64,000 bases of DNA from Oerskovia sp042887685 (lineage in GTDB: Bacteria > Actinomycetota > Actinomycetes > Actinomycetales > Cellulomonadaceae): the NCBI RefSeq assembly GCF_042887685.1, contig NZ_JBHVOS010000012.1, positions 68,427-132,426 on the forward strand, read 5' to 3'. The translations under genes and the position numbers were made by a program. The first letter of the stretch is position 1; every line of letters starts with the position of its first letter. Positions 39,028-46,883 of this stretch are shown piece after piece. Below the pieces are notes generated by a model that was not told where the DNA came from, did not search any database, and saw only the letters and a list, made by a program, of their open reading frames with translations.

Positions 39028-39339
39028 CTACCCGACCGAGGGGGCGTTGAGCATGAGCACACGAGCGTGCAGGATGGCCCGCTGCTGCAGCGCTGCGCGG
39101 ACCGCCCGGTGCAGGCCGTCCTCGAGGTAGAGCACCCCCTGGTACTCCACGACGTGCGCGAAGAGGTCACCATAGAACGTCGAGTCCTCCGAGAGCAGGT
39201 TGTCGAGGTTCAAGGTCCGCTTGGTCGTCACGAGCTCGTCGAGACGGACCTGTCGGGGCGGGACGCTCGACCAGTCCTTGGGCGTCACCAACCCGTGATC
39301 CGGGTACGGGCGCCCGTCGCCCACGGCCTTGAAGATCAT
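39028..39339 (-). CDS. Conserved 103-aa actinobacterial protein with DGLHR motif
   Basis: Begins MIFKAVGDGRPYPDHGLVTP and contains PPRQVRLDELVTTKRTLNLDNLLSEDSTFYGDLFAHVVEYQGVLYLEDGLHRAVRAALQQR. Homologues are widespread next to LytR_C genes and are often labelled VapB-type antitoxin, without a toxin partner here. The YLEDGLHR stretch resembles the DG-x-HR loop of ParB/sulfiredoxin folds, as does QVRLDEL. ATG 39339 lies seven bases after a TAGACT -10 box (39352-39347): leaderless. Function unknown; a ParB-like fold is a hypothesis. Confidence 0.8.
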   Translation of the reverse strand: MIFKAVGDGRPYPDHGLVTPKDWSSVPPRQVRLDELVTTKRTLNLDNLLSEDSTFYGDLFAHVVEYQGVLYLEDGLHRAVRAALQQRAILHARVLMLNAPSVG

Positions 39340-39456
39340 GCGGGCCAGTCTAGAGGGAGGCCTCGGCGCGGTGCCGCGGATCGCGCCCCGGCGCCCCACA
39401 ACTCCACAGGCCCCGCACATCCGGCCCTCACCACCCGGTCGGGATCCGGGAGCCCG

Positions 39457-41124
39457 TCACGCACCGCCCACGTCCCGGCGACGGAACCCGACGTAGGACA
39501 CCGCGACGAGGGCCCCGGCGATCCCCGTCAGGGCGAGGACGGGTCCGAGCGAGAACGGGTCGAGCGGGACCTGCGGCACGTGCGTGAACGGCGACAGGTC
39601 CCGGACCCACTGCGGCAGCCCGAACAGCTCGCCGAGCTGCCCCACGACCAGGAAGACGGTGACGACGCCCCAGCCCAGGGCGACGAGCCGGGGCCACCAC
39701 CCGTAGAGCACGAGCACGAGGCCCGCGACGACCAGGGCGGCCGGGACCTGCACGAGCCCGGCGGCCACGGCGTCACCGAAGGCGCTGCCCCACCCTCCCG
39801 ACACGAGCGAGTGCCCCAGCCCCATCATGAGCCCGGCCCACAGGGGGACGGCGACGACGCCCACGACCAGCAGCACGACGGACGCCGTCAGGTACCTCGC
39901 CCGGGACGTCCCGGTCGCGAGCACGAGCTCGGTGCGGCCGGAGGTCTCCTCGGCGTGGACCCGGGTCACGAGCGTCACGGCGAAGGCGGCCGCGGCGATG
40001 CCGACGAAGCCCATGATCGCGACCTGGAAGACCTGCGCGAGCGCCCCGGCGCCGCCGAGCTGCTCGATGACCTGCTGCATCTGCGGGGACGACCCGGCGA
40101 TGTCGTCGACCGAGTCCAGGAGGAACCCGACGAGCAGGCAGTACGCACCGACGCCCAGGGTCCACGACACGATGCCCGGGAGCTGGAGTCGCGTCGCGAG
40201 CGCGAGCGGGCTCGCGAGCGCCGCCGAGCCGGCCGGACCCGGGCGCGGCTGGACGAGTCCCGCGCCGAGGTCCCGCCCGAGCGAGACCCGGGCCGCGACC
40301 GCCACGCACGCGACGAAGAGCGCGAGGCACAGGAGCGCCGGCCCCCAGGCGTTCGCGCCGAACGGGTCGATCTCCTGGACCCACCCCACGGGGGAGACCC
40401 AGCGCAGCCAGTCGGCGGAGGGCTCGATGTCGGCCACGCCGCGCAGCGCGTACCCCGCGACGAGCAGCAGCACACCGATCGTGTTGGCGGTGCGCGAGGA
40501 CGTCGCGACCTGCGCGCACACGGCCCCGATGCCCGTCCCGGCCAGGCCGAGCGCCGCGAACTGGAGACCGAACGCGACGGACGAGGCGCCGTCGGCTCCT
40601 TGCGCGACGTACATCGCGGCCATGAGCGCACCCGTGACCACGGACATCCCGGCCGCGACGAGCACCCCCGTCGCGAGCGGGGCGAGCGCCCCCACGCGGG
40701 CGGCGCGCACGAGCTCGAGCCGCCCCGTCTCCTCCTCCTTGCGCGTGTGGCGCACCACGGTGAGCACGGCGAGCACGCCCAGGACCAGGATCATGAACAG
40801 GCCCACGCGCCAGGCCGCCGTCGAGGCGACCGACCCGGTGTGCTCGAGCGGCCCGAGCAGTGCGAGGAACGCGCTGTTGGTGCCCATGCTCGCGGCGAGC
40901 TCGTCGCGCTCGGCCTGCGTCCCGTACACGGTGGCGACCGACGAGTACGTGACGGCGACCATGAGCAGCACCACGACGACGTACACGGGCAGGACGATGC
41001 GGTCGCGACGCAGCGCGAGGCGCGTCAGCGCCCCAGTGCCCGAGAACGCTCCGCGCAGGGACAGGGGAGGAGCATCCGTGCGGCGGGGCGCGGCGGCTGT
41101 GTCTGCGGAGGTGAGCGCGCTCAT
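39457..41124 (-). CDS. ABC exporter permease (two-repeat, 'polyketide antibiotic' type)
   Basis: 555 aa with about 12 helices in two halves. First half LALRRDRIVLPVYVVVVLLMVAVTYSSVATVYGTQAERDELAASMGTNSAFLALLGPL; VVRHTRKEEETGRLELVRAARVG repeats as THVHAEETSGRTELVLATGTSR in the second half, the typical internal repeat of this exporter type. ATG overlaps the ATPase stop (ATGA), so the pair is coupled. Possible drug or peptide export, controlled by the TetR protein at 42208. Confidence 0.9.
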   Translation of the reverse strand: MSALTSADTAAAPRRTDAPPLSLRGAFSGTGALTRLALRRDRIVLPVYVVVVLLMVAVTYSSVATVYGTQAERDELAASMGTNSAFLALLGPLEHTGSVASTAAWRVGLFMILVLGVLAVLTVVRHTRKEEETGRLELVRAARVGALAPLATGVLVAAGMSVVTGALMAAMYVAQGADGASSVAFGLQFAALGLAGTGIGAVCAQVATSSRTANTIGVLLLVAGYALRGVADIEPSADWLRWVSPVGWVQEIDPFGANAWGPALLCLALFVACVAVAARVSLGRDLGAGLVQPRPGPAGSAALASPLALATRLQLPGIVSWTLGVGAYCLLVGFLLDSVDDIAGSSPQMQQVIEQLGGAGALAQVFQVAIMGFVGIAAAAFAVTLVTRVHAEETSGRTELVLATGTSRARYLTASVVLLVVGVVAVPLWAGLMMGLGHSLVSGGWGSAFGDAVAAGLVQVPAALVVAGLVLVLYGWWPRLVALGWGVVTVFLVVGQLGELFGLPQWVRDLSPFTHVPQVPLDPFSLGPVLALTGIAGALVAVSYVGFRRRDVGGA

Positions 41125-42080
41125 CGCAGCGCCTCGCCGTCGAGCAGGGCGAGCTCGTCGCCGTACTGGCGCAGGAACAGCTCTTCGAGCGAGGGCGGCT
41201 CGATCGTCAGGCCGTGCGGTTCGAGGTCGGCGAGCGCGCGCGTGACCTGGGGAAGGGCGTCGTCGTCGACGTGGAACGTCACGTGCGAGCCGTCGACCAC
41301 GAGGTCGTGGACCCCGTCGAGCGCCCCGAGGGCACCGGTCGAGGGTGTCCCCGGACCCGTGGTGACGACGACCTTGGAGCGCGTGAGGTGGCGCAGCTCG
41401 CGCAGCGTCCCGGACTGCACGGCCCGGCCGCTCCGGATGATCGTCACGGTGTCGCACAGGGCCTCGACCTCGGCGAGGATGTGGCTCGACAGCAGGACCG
41501 ACGTGCCGCGGGACGTGGCCTCGCGCACGCAGTCCTGGAACACGGCCTCCATGATGGGGTCGAGGCCCGACGTCGGCTCGTCGAGCACGAGCAGCTCGGC
41601 GTCGGCGCTCAGCGCGGCGACGAGGGCGACCTTCTGCCGGTTGCCCTTGGAGTAGGTCCCGGTCTTCTTGGTCGGGTCGAGCTCGAAGCGTTCGAGCATG
41701 CGGGCCTTGCGTCGTTCGTCGACGGCCGCGCCGCGCAGGCGCAGCAGCAGGTCGATCGTCTCGCCCCCGGAGAGCTGGGGCCAGAGCGTGACGTCGCCCG
41801 GGACGTAGGCGAGGCGCCGGTGCAGCGGCACGGCGTCGCGGAACGGGTCGCCGCCCAGCAGGGTCGCGGTGCCCGAGTCGGGGCGCAGCAGGCCGAGCAG
41901 CACGCGGATGGCCGTGGACTTCCCGGCGCCGTTGGGGCCGAGGAAGCCCGCGACCTCCCCGGCGCGGACGGTGAGGTCGAGCCCGTCGAGCGCGCGGGTC
42001 GTGCCGAAGGACTTGTGCAGGTCGTGGATCTCGACGGCGGGCCCGTGGGTGGCGGCGGTCGTGCGTGCGGTGGTGGTCAT
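41121..42080 (-). CDS. ABC exporter ATP-binding protein
   Basis: 319 aa. Walker A GPNGAGKST, Q-loop VPGDVTLWPQLSGGE, signature YSKGNRQKVALVAALSADAELLVLDEPTSGLDP (S-K-G-N variant, common in DrrA-like exporters), and switch LLSSHILAEVEALCD. The C-terminal ~90 residues form the regulatory domain with FHVDDDALPQVTRALADLEPHGLTIEPPSLEELFL, as in drug-resistance ATPases. ATG after GGAGGGG-type purine run further upstream. Operon with the permease and close to the TetR gene. Confidence 0.92.
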   Translation of the reverse strand: MTTTARTTAATHGPAVEIHDLHKSFGTTRALDGLDLTVRAGEVAGFLGPNGAGKSTAIRVLLGLLRPDSGTATLLGGDPFRDAVPLHRRLAYVPGDVTLWPQLSGGETIDLLLRLRGAAVDERRKARMLERFELDPTKKTGTYSKGNRQKVALVAALSADAELLVLDEPTSGLDPIMEAVFQDCVREATSRGTSVLLSSHILAEVEALCDTVTIIRSGRAVQSGTLRELRHLTRSKVVVTTGPGTPSTGALGALDGVHDLVVDGSHVTFHVDDDALPQVTRALADLEPHGLTIEPPSLEELFLRQYGDELALLDGEALR

Positions 42081-42113
42081 GGTTCCTCGTCGGGTGAGGG
42101 AGGGGAGGGAGGG

Positions 42114-42166
42114 GAGCGACGCCGTCGGTTGGGGGGGCGTCGGGAGGTTGCCCGACGGCGCCGCTC
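42114..42166. terminator. Hairpin between TetR gene and ABC exporter genes
   Basis: GAGCGACGCCGTCGG (42114-42128) / CCGACGGCGCCGCTC (42152-42166), one mismatch. It lies after the TetR stop on the minus strand and about 34 bp before the exporter start, so TetR and exporter may be separately transcribed. Contains one decamer copy. Confidence 0.6.
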
Positions 42167-42207
42167 GCCCAGGTGGCTCGGCCGCGGGCCGTGCCGGTCG
42201 TCCTGGG

Positions 42208-42975
42208 CTACGGGGCCGGCGCTGCGGCCTGCTCGCCGGGCGGCGGCTCGGCGTACCTGAGGTACGCGTCGAGGAGCGTGCGGTCGGTGAGGAACCCGTC
42301 GGTGAAGAGCTCGATCGCCGGCAGGCCGTGGCGGTCGACGTACCCGCGGACGATCGACCCGGTGTCTGCCGGGTCCGCGGGCGGGTTCAGCGTGAGGTCG
42401 AGGAGGATCGTCCCGAGCGACTGGGTGACGAGGTACCGGGCGCGTGCGTCCTCGTCGAGGGAGGGCTTGATGGTCCCGGTGGCGACGCCGTCCGCGATGT
42501 AGTCGACGGCGTCGTCGATCATGCTCGCGACGAACGAGCGGGCGAGGTCGCCGCCCTCCTGGAGGCTGCGCAGGACGTAGCCGAGCACCGGGCCGTACTC
42601 CTCGACCGACGAGAGCTGCGCGAGGACGTCCAGGGGGCTGCCCCGGGAGCCGTGCTCGTCGCCGAGGACGTTGCGCTTGTTCTCACGGACGAGGACGAGG
42701 ACGTGCTCGTCGCACGCGCGGCGCAGGCCCTCCTTGGACCCGAAGTGGTGGATGACGAGTCCCGGGCTGACACCTGCGTCGGTCGCGATCGTGCGGACCG
42801 GGACCCGGAAGCCCTCGGCCGCGAAGCGGAGCAGGGCGGCATCGCGGATGCGGGCGCGCCCGGTGAGGTCCGGGACGTCCGGCGTCTCGGGGACGTCCGG
42901 CGCCCGCGGGACGTCCGACGCGTGCGGGTCCGTCCCGGTCGGGACGGGCTCGTCACCTGATGTGACTGAACGCAT
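42208..42975 (-). CDS. TetR-family regulator
   Basis: 255 aa. A low-complexity head with repeated DVPxxP units (DVPRAPDVPETPDVPDL), then the DNA-binding part RARIRDAALLRFAAEGFRVPVRTIATDAGVSPGLVIHHFGSKEGLRRACDEHV and a TetR_C_33-like ligand domain with EYGPVLGYVLRSLQEGG and ARYLVTQSLGTILLDL. ATG 42975 is seven bases after a TAGCGT -10 box (42988-42983), and a TGAAC/GTTCA palindrome covers the start codon: strong autoregulation candidate. Downstream exporter genes are its likely second target. Confidence 0.9.
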   Translation of the reverse strand: MRSVTSGDEPVPTGTDPHASDVPRAPDVPETPDVPDLTGRARIRDAALLRFAAEGFRVPVRTIATDAGVSPGLVIHHFGSKEGLRRACDEHVLVLVRENKRNVLGDEHGSRGSPLDVLAQLSSVEEYGPVLGYVLRSLQEGGDLARSFVASMIDDAVDYIADGVATGTIKPSLDEDARARYLVTQSLGTILLDLTLNPPADPADTGSIVRGYVDRHGLPAIELFTDGFLTDRTLLDAYLRYAEPPPGEQAAAPAP

Positions 42976-43000
42976 GTTCAACACGCTAAACACACGTTCA
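42967..43000. promoter_or_regulatory. TetR autoregulatory operator over a leaderless promoter
   Basis: Palindrome TGAAC-GCAT-GTTCA (42967-42980) includes the start codon of the TetR gene; the -10 box TAGCGT (minus strand 42988-42983) follows, and a third GTTCA half-site ends at 43000. A bound dimer would cover -10, start site and start codon. Confidence 0.6.
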
Positions 43001-43073
43001 CCGGGAGGCAAGGGGTTGGGCGTCAAGAAGGCGTCAAGGTTCGGGCCTCGGCGCCCCCGGCGCCCTCGGCGCC

Positions 43074-43100
43074 GGGGTCTGCGGGGTCTGCGGGGTCTGC
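43074..43100. repeat. Three tandem copies of GGGGTCTGC
   Basis: Perfect 9-bp unit at 43074, 43083 and 43092 in the intergenic region between the TetR and PspC genes. The flanking 43001-43234 shows nothing else but GC-rich short repeats (CGGCGCC). Confidence 0.8.
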
Positions 43101-43234
43101 GAGGGCACGGCAGGAACGCGCCAGGTGTCCGTCGCGAGGATGACGCCCGAGCCTCCGCGGACGGGGAACGGATCAGGGGCGGACCAGGGGAGTCCCCGAT
43201 GTGCGCGCACCGGGCCCCGGCGTACCGTCGAAGC

Positions 43235-43423
43235 ATGAGCCACATCCTCGCCAGACCGAGGCACGGCGCCGTGATCGCCGGCGTCTGCGCGGGCCTCGCC
43301 CGCCGATTCGACATCAGCCCGACCCTCGTCCGCGTCATCGCGGTCGCCTCGTGCATCCTGCCCGGACCGCAGGTCCTGGCCTACGTCGTGCTGTGGATCA
43401 TGCTGCCCCGCGACCCGGAGTGA
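43235..43423 (+). CDS. PspC-domain protein, 62 aa
   Basis: Single PspC domain: LARPRHGAVIAGVCAGLARRFDISPTLVRVIAVASCIL and a hydrophobic end AYVVLWIMLPRDPE. Minimal stand-alone PspC proteins are common in actinobacteria and associate with the membrane stress response. TACCGT (43223-43228) six bases before the ATG again suggests a leaderless message. No psp partner nearby. Confidence 0.88.
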   Translation: MSHILARPRHGAVIAGVCAGLARRFDISPTLVRVIAVASCILPGPQVLAYVVLWIMLPRDPE

Positions 43424-43612
43424 CGGAGGCCGCCTCGGCACGGACCACCGTCCCCGTCAGTGCAGGTCAGCGCCGCAGGGGCGGCCACCACTGCGCGTAC
43501 CGGTCTTCGGTAGGTGACGGGACGTCCACGTGCCTGCGCCGTGCTGCGTGGAGGGCCGGCACCGTTGCCCGAGGCTTTTGTCCGACACAGGTCGGCGTGG
43601 CACCATCCGAGG

Positions 43613-44176
43613 GTGCGCTCCCACCCCTCTCGAGTCGTCCTGCTGCCCCTCTGCCTCGGCGTCCTCGCCGTGACGCTCGCAGGATGCGTCTCCACCGCCT
43701 CGTCCATGGCCACCGCGGAGCAGACCCCTGCCGCTGCAGCCCCTGCCACGCCCTTTCCGGCGTTCGACGGGTCGACGAGGGCAGGAGCGCTCCTGCAGGC
43801 CGCGTCGGGTGAGGTCGACCCGGCCGTCCTCCCCGCAGAGTTCCACTACGTCGAGACCGTCGACCTCGACCTCTCGGGGTCCACGAGCTCGGTCTACGTC
43901 CAGGGGCAGCCCGAGGACCAGGGGCCGGGCCTCTACATCCACGTGATGCACGAGGGCGTGACCGTCGAGGGGCTCGGCGACGGCTGGGACTTCGAGGAGG
44001 TCCCCGAGCTCTCGGGCGAGGAGACCGTGACCGTGGCCTCCGACCCCGACGGCCCGGAACGCTCCGTCGTCTCGATCGAGGCGCCCCCGGCCGGGACCGT
44101 CCAGCTCATCGGGGACGGAGTCCCGCGCGACGAGCTCGTCGCGACGGCGGGGCGCCTGCTCGACTCGGTCGGCTGA
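43613..44176 (+). CDS. Putative secreted lipoprotein, 187 aa
   Basis: GTG start at 43613, six bases after CACCAT (43601-43606), itself 17 bp after TTGTCC (43578-43583). Signal peptide SHPSRVVLLPLCLGVLAVTLAGC with lipobox LAGC near residue 24, then Ala/Pro/Thr-rich spacer and a beta-rich domain (AEFHYVETVDLDLSG, YVQGQPEDQGPGLYIHVMHEGVTVEGLGDGWDFEEVPEL). No known family. The ATG at 43514 would put 33 residues before the signal peptide and is unlikely. Confidence 0.65.
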   Translation: MRSHPSRVVLLPLCLGVLAVTLAGCVSTASSMATAEQTPAAAAPATPFPAFDGSTRAGALLQAASGEVDPAVLPAEFHYVETVDLDLSGSTSSVYVQGQPEDQGPGLYIHVMHEGVTVEGLGDGWDFEEVPELSGEETVTVASDPDGPERSVVSIEAPPAGTVQLIGDGVPRDELVATAGRLLDSVG

Positions 44177-44222
44177 CGTCCCGACCGCGCAGCGGGGTCC
44201 GCGGGGACGCGGTGACGTCTCC

Positions 44223-44726
44223 CTAGAAGATCCAGCCGATGACCGTCCCCGCGCCGATGACCACCAGGGCGAGGAGGACGACGCCCGTGACCAGGCAGCC
44301 GACGGCGAAGGCGTCGTGCCACCACGGGTCACCCACCTCCCGACCGCGGTCCGACCAGTCGAGCGTCCTGCCGGCCTTGGCCTCGGCGCGGCCGCGGACG
44401 TCGAGGAGCCGTTGCCGCGCCACGTCCGAGGTGGCGTACTGCTCGGCGGCGCGCCAGCGCAGTGCGCGCATGATCCTGACCGGGTCGTTGCCGCAGGCGC
44501 GCTCGAACGCGGCCATCTCGCGCTCGTCGCGTCGCTCGGCGAGGTAGGACCACCGCCCGGCCTCGACGAGATCACCGTCCAGGCGGCAGACGTCGGCGAG
44601 ACGTTCGCGCGCGTCGAGCCGGTGGGGCAGGCTCCGCACGAGGCTGGTCAGCCTCGTGCGCGCCATCGCGGCGTCGCCGACGTTCAGGTCTTCCTCGACC
44701 CGTGCCAGGGTCCGTTCCACGCTCAC
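44223..44726 (-). CDS. DUF6584-like protein, 167 aa
   Basis: GTG at 44726, seven bases after TAGAGT (44739-44734), so leaderless. Tetratricopeptide-like helical first half (VERTLARVEEDLNVGDAAMARTRLTSLVRSLPHRLDARERLADVCRLDGDLVEAGRWSYL), then RACGNDPVRIMRALRW, and a C-terminal helix AFAVGCLVTGVVLLALVVIGAGTVIGWIF anchoring it in the membrane. Pattern fits the family named DUF6584 as I remember it; function unknown. Confidence 0.7.
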   Translation of the reverse strand: MSVERTLARVEEDLNVGDAAMARTRLTSLVRSLPHRLDARERLADVCRLDGDLVEAGRWSYLAERRDEREMAAFERACGNDPVRIMRALRWRAAEQYATSDVARQRLLDVRGRAEAKAGRTLDWSDRGREVGDPWWHDAFAVGCLVTGVVLLALVVIGAGTVIGWIF

Positions 44727-44782
44727 GAGAGGGACTCTAGGCCCTGGCCCACCACTCCACGGCCACCCGTCTGCGGAGACGA

Positions 44783-44816
44783 CGAAGGGCCCGCAGCGCA
44801 TGCTGCGGGCCCTTCG
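44783..44816. terminator. Hairpin downstream of tRNA-Ser
   Basis: CGAAGGGCCCGCAGC (44783-44797) / GCTGCGGGCCCTTCG (44802-44816), perfect 15-bp stem, loop GCAT. Six bases after the tRNA 3' end on the minus strand. Confidence 0.85.
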
Positions 44817-44821
44817 GTCTG

Positions 44822-44907
44822 CGGAGGATGGGGGATTCGAACCCCCGAGGGCTTTTAACCCAACACGCTTTCCAAGCGTGCGCCATAGGCCACTAGGCGA
44901 ATCCTCC
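44822..44907 (-). tRNA. tRNA-Ser (anticodon GGA)
   Basis: Read on the minus strand: acceptor GGAGGAT pairs with ATCCTCC, anticodon arm CACGC-TTGGAAA-GCGTG with GGA at 44873-44871, a long class II variable arm (TTGGGTTAAAAGCCCTC region) and the T arm GGGGGTTCGAATCCCCC. Long variable arm plus GGA anticodon gives serine for UCC/UCU codons. CCA is not encoded. Confidence 0.97.
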
Positions 44908-45104
44908 GTGCTGCAGCGTCGACCCACGTGGGGCGTCAGGCAGCGAGTCGAGAATACCGGACGCCGGGCCTGCGACCGAATCGGCCCGCTCCGGCGCCGC
45001 CCGAGGAGCGGTCCGCGCCCTCGTGGCTGCCGGTCCGGCAGTCGTTCCGCCTGTGCGCGGGGGCCGGTTTCGGACCACCGGCCCTCCTGGGCTAGGCTGG
45101 GTCC

Positions 45105-45194
45105 AGACCCCTCGTGCGGCGCTATCTCACTGAACTCCCCCAGGGCCGGAAGGCAGCAAGGGCAGGTGGGCTCTGGTGGGTGCACGGGGGGTCC
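45105..45194 (+). ncRNA. ffs: SRP RNA (4.5S-type)
   Basis: The conserved apical domain is present: CAGGGCCGGAAGGCAGCAAGGG with the GGAA tetraloop and the symmetric loop bound by Ffh, flanked by CTATCTCACTGAACTCCCC and GGTGGGCTCTGG. Outer ends pair, GACCCCTCGTGC (45105) with GCACGGGGGGTC (45182-45193). A -10 TAGGCT lies at 45093-45098. It guides membrane and secreted proteins to the translocon. Hairpins at 45203-45230 probably end it. Confidence 0.95.
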
Positions 45195-45794
45195 TTTCAT
45201 GTCCGGACACCTGTCCGGCGGGATCCGCCGAGCGCCCGACGACGTCGCTCACCTCGCGAGACCGGCGTCCGGTGCGCATCGAGCGGGCGCTGGAGTGTGG
45301 CCTGCGTCATAGACGACGCGGTGATATCTGCCCAAAACGGGATCTATCGCCCGCGCGCGACCATGATGCGGACGGAAATCCGTCCAGCATCTGGAATATC
45401 GACCAGTGCAGTGGTTTTGAGGCGCCGAGCGTGCGCATCATGGAGCCATGACCCGCCCCACGAGCACCGAGCTCACGACGCACCGCGCAGCGACCAGCTG
45501 CCGAATGTCGTGTCGCTCCGTCCTGCGTGGCGCCGGTCGAATGTGCTGTCAGCTCTGACCTGACCCCAGCACCGCACCGCCCGCTTCGCGAGCGCAGCCC
45601 GGAGACGACCGGAGCCCGCGCCGCAGCGCCCGCCTCATCCCCTCCTGAACCACCGACCACCGGTGACGTGTCCTCACGACGCGCGCTCCGTCGTCGGGCG
45701 GGAGGACGTTCCACCTCCCACCCCGTCATCACCGTGACGCCCCCCACGGACGCCCCGCGACAACCGCCGGCGCCCGTCACCGGAAGGACAGACC
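45195..45794. other. 600-bp region between SRP RNA and metQ: leader of the methionine importer
   Basis: No standard gene. 45203-45230: two short hairpins after the SRP RNA. 45227-45247: single GCCCGACGACGTCGCTCACC motif. 45315-45425: a less GC-rich patch with GGACGG / CCGTCC (loop AAAT), probably the promoter area. 45448-45558: small ORF. 45734-45780: GTGACG / CGTCAC closing a GC-rich stem just before the metQ ribosome site. I found no match to S-box, SAM-II or SAM-IV riboswitch cores by eye. Confidence 0.5.
45448..45558 (+). CDS. Candidate 36-aa leader peptide with Cys/Met codons upstream of metQ
   Basis: ATG at 45448 preceded by GGAG at short spacing. The peptide starts MTRPTSTELTTHRAATSCRM and ends RMCCQL; it has Cys at 18, 22, 33 and 34 and Met at 20 and 32. 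It lies 237 bp before the methionine transporter operon in the same direction, and GC-rich stems follow. Cys-rich upstream ORFs are known to sense amino acid supply in actinobacteria; here a Cys/Met supply sensor is an attractive but unproved idea. Confidence 0.4.
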   Translation: MTRPTSTELTTHRAATSCRMSCRSVLRGAGRMCCQL

Positions 45795-46691
45795 ATGCTC
45801 CGCAAGAACCTGACCCTCGCCGCCCTCGCGGCCACCGCCGCCCTGACGCTCGGTGCGTGCGCCACGACGCCCACCGACAGCGGCGCCTCGGGTGGCAGCT
45901 CGGCGGACGACGTCGTGAAGATCGGCGTGGTCGGCGCGGCCGACGACAAGTGGGCCGTGTTCGAGAAGGTCGCCAAGGAAGAGGGCCTGAACATCGAGAT
46001 CGTCGACTTCGGCGACTACCAGCAGGCCAACCCCGCGCTCGCGCAGGACCAGATCGACCTCAACCAGTTCCAGCACCTGCAGTTCCTCGCGGGGTACAAC
46101 GTCGAGGCCGGTGACGACCTCCAGCCCATCGGTGCGACCGCGGTCTACCCGCTCGCGCTCTACTCGTCCAAGCACACGGCGCTCGAGGACATCCCGGCAG
46201 GCGGCGAGATCGCGGTCCCCAACGACGCGACCAACCTCGCCCGCGCCCTGCTCGTGCTCCAGGAGGCGAAGCTCATCGAGCTCAAGGACGGCGGCAGCTC
46301 GCTGTCGACCGAGGCCGACGTGCTCCCGTCCTCGAAGGTCAAGGTCACGCCGGTCGACGCCGCACAGACCGCGATCTCGCTCCAGTCCGTCGACGGCGCG
46401 ATCATCAACAACGACTTCCTCGAGGACGCGGGCCTCGCCCCCGAGGACGCCCTGTTCCAGGACGACCCCGACTCCTCGGCCTCCGAGCCCTACATCAACG
46501 TGTGGGTCGCCCGCGCCGCGGACAAGGACGACGAGACGCTGCTGAAGATCGCCGCCCTCTCGCAGAACGAAGAGGTCGTCGCGGCCGAGAAGAAGGCCTC
46601 GGGCGGCACCGCGGTCATCAAGGACAACTCCGCGGCCGACCTCCAGGAGATCCTCGCGGGGATCGAGAAGAACTACCGCGCCCAGGGCTGA
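45795..46691 (+). CDS. metQ: D-methionine ABC transporter substrate-binding lipoprotein MetQ
   Basis: 298 aa. Signal peptide MLRKNLTLAALAATAALTLG with lipobox LGAC. NLPA family: VVKIGVVGAADDKWAVFEKVAKEEGLNIEIVDFGDYQQANPALAQDQIDLNQFQHLQFL, then AVYPLALYSSKH, GGEIAVPNDATNLARALLVLQ and DGAIINNDFLEDAGL. ATG with GGAAGGA. First gene of metQNI; a perfect 20-bp hairpin follows it, so the ATPase and permease genes may be expressed at a lower level. Methionine is the usual substrate; dipeptide or other amino acids cannot be excluded. Confidence 0.93.
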   Translation: MLRKNLTLAALAATAALTLGACATTPTDSGASGGSSADDVVKIGVVGAADDKWAVFEKVAKEEGLNIEIVDFGDYQQANPALAQDQIDLNQFQHLQFLAGYNVEAGDDLQPIGATAVYPLALYSSKHTALEDIPAGGEIAVPNDATNLARALLVLQEAKLIELKDGGSSLSTEADVLPSSKVKVTPVDAAQTAISLQSVDGAIINNDFLEDAGLAPEDALFQDDPDSSASEPYINVWVARAADKDDETLLKIAALSQNEEVVAAEKKASGGTAVIKDNSAADLQEILAGIEKNYRAQG

Positions 46692-46706
46692 GCCCCCGGC
46701 ACGCGC

Positions 46707-46750
46707 CACCGGTGCCCGACGACGTCACCCGACGTCGTCGGGCACCGGTG
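46707..46750. terminator. Twenty-bp perfect hairpin between metQ and metN
   Basis: CACCGGTGCCCGACGACGTC (46707-46726) and GACGTCGTCGGGCACCGGTG (46731-46750), loop ACCC. Inside the operon, so probably a partial terminator that sets the excess of binding protein over transporter. Confidence 0.8.
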
Positions 46751-46883
46751 CGCCCTCGCCCGACGCACCACCTGCGTGTTGGATAGGACCTGTCCGCACA
46801 CGCCCGCCGTCCCCCACACGATGCGCGGCCGCACGGCTCCCACGACGAGCCCGGCCTCCGCACCCCGCACGAGAGGTTCCTCC

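Noticed and set aside
39028..39339. VapB antitoxin of a toxin-antitoxin pair
   Set aside because: No toxin-like gene adjoins it; neighbours are a LytR_C protein and an ABC exporter.
38569..41655. 1028-codon plus-strand frame
   Set aside because: Antisense to LytR_C protein and ABC exporter genes, both with recognisable motifs.
45199..45312. 37-codon ORF after the SRP RNA
   Set aside because: No ribosome site and it covers probable terminator hairpins of the SRP RNA.
45560..45794. SAM riboswitch upstream of metQ
   Set aside because: I looked for the conserved cores of S-box, SAM-II and SAM-IV elements and did not find them; a covariance search would settle it.
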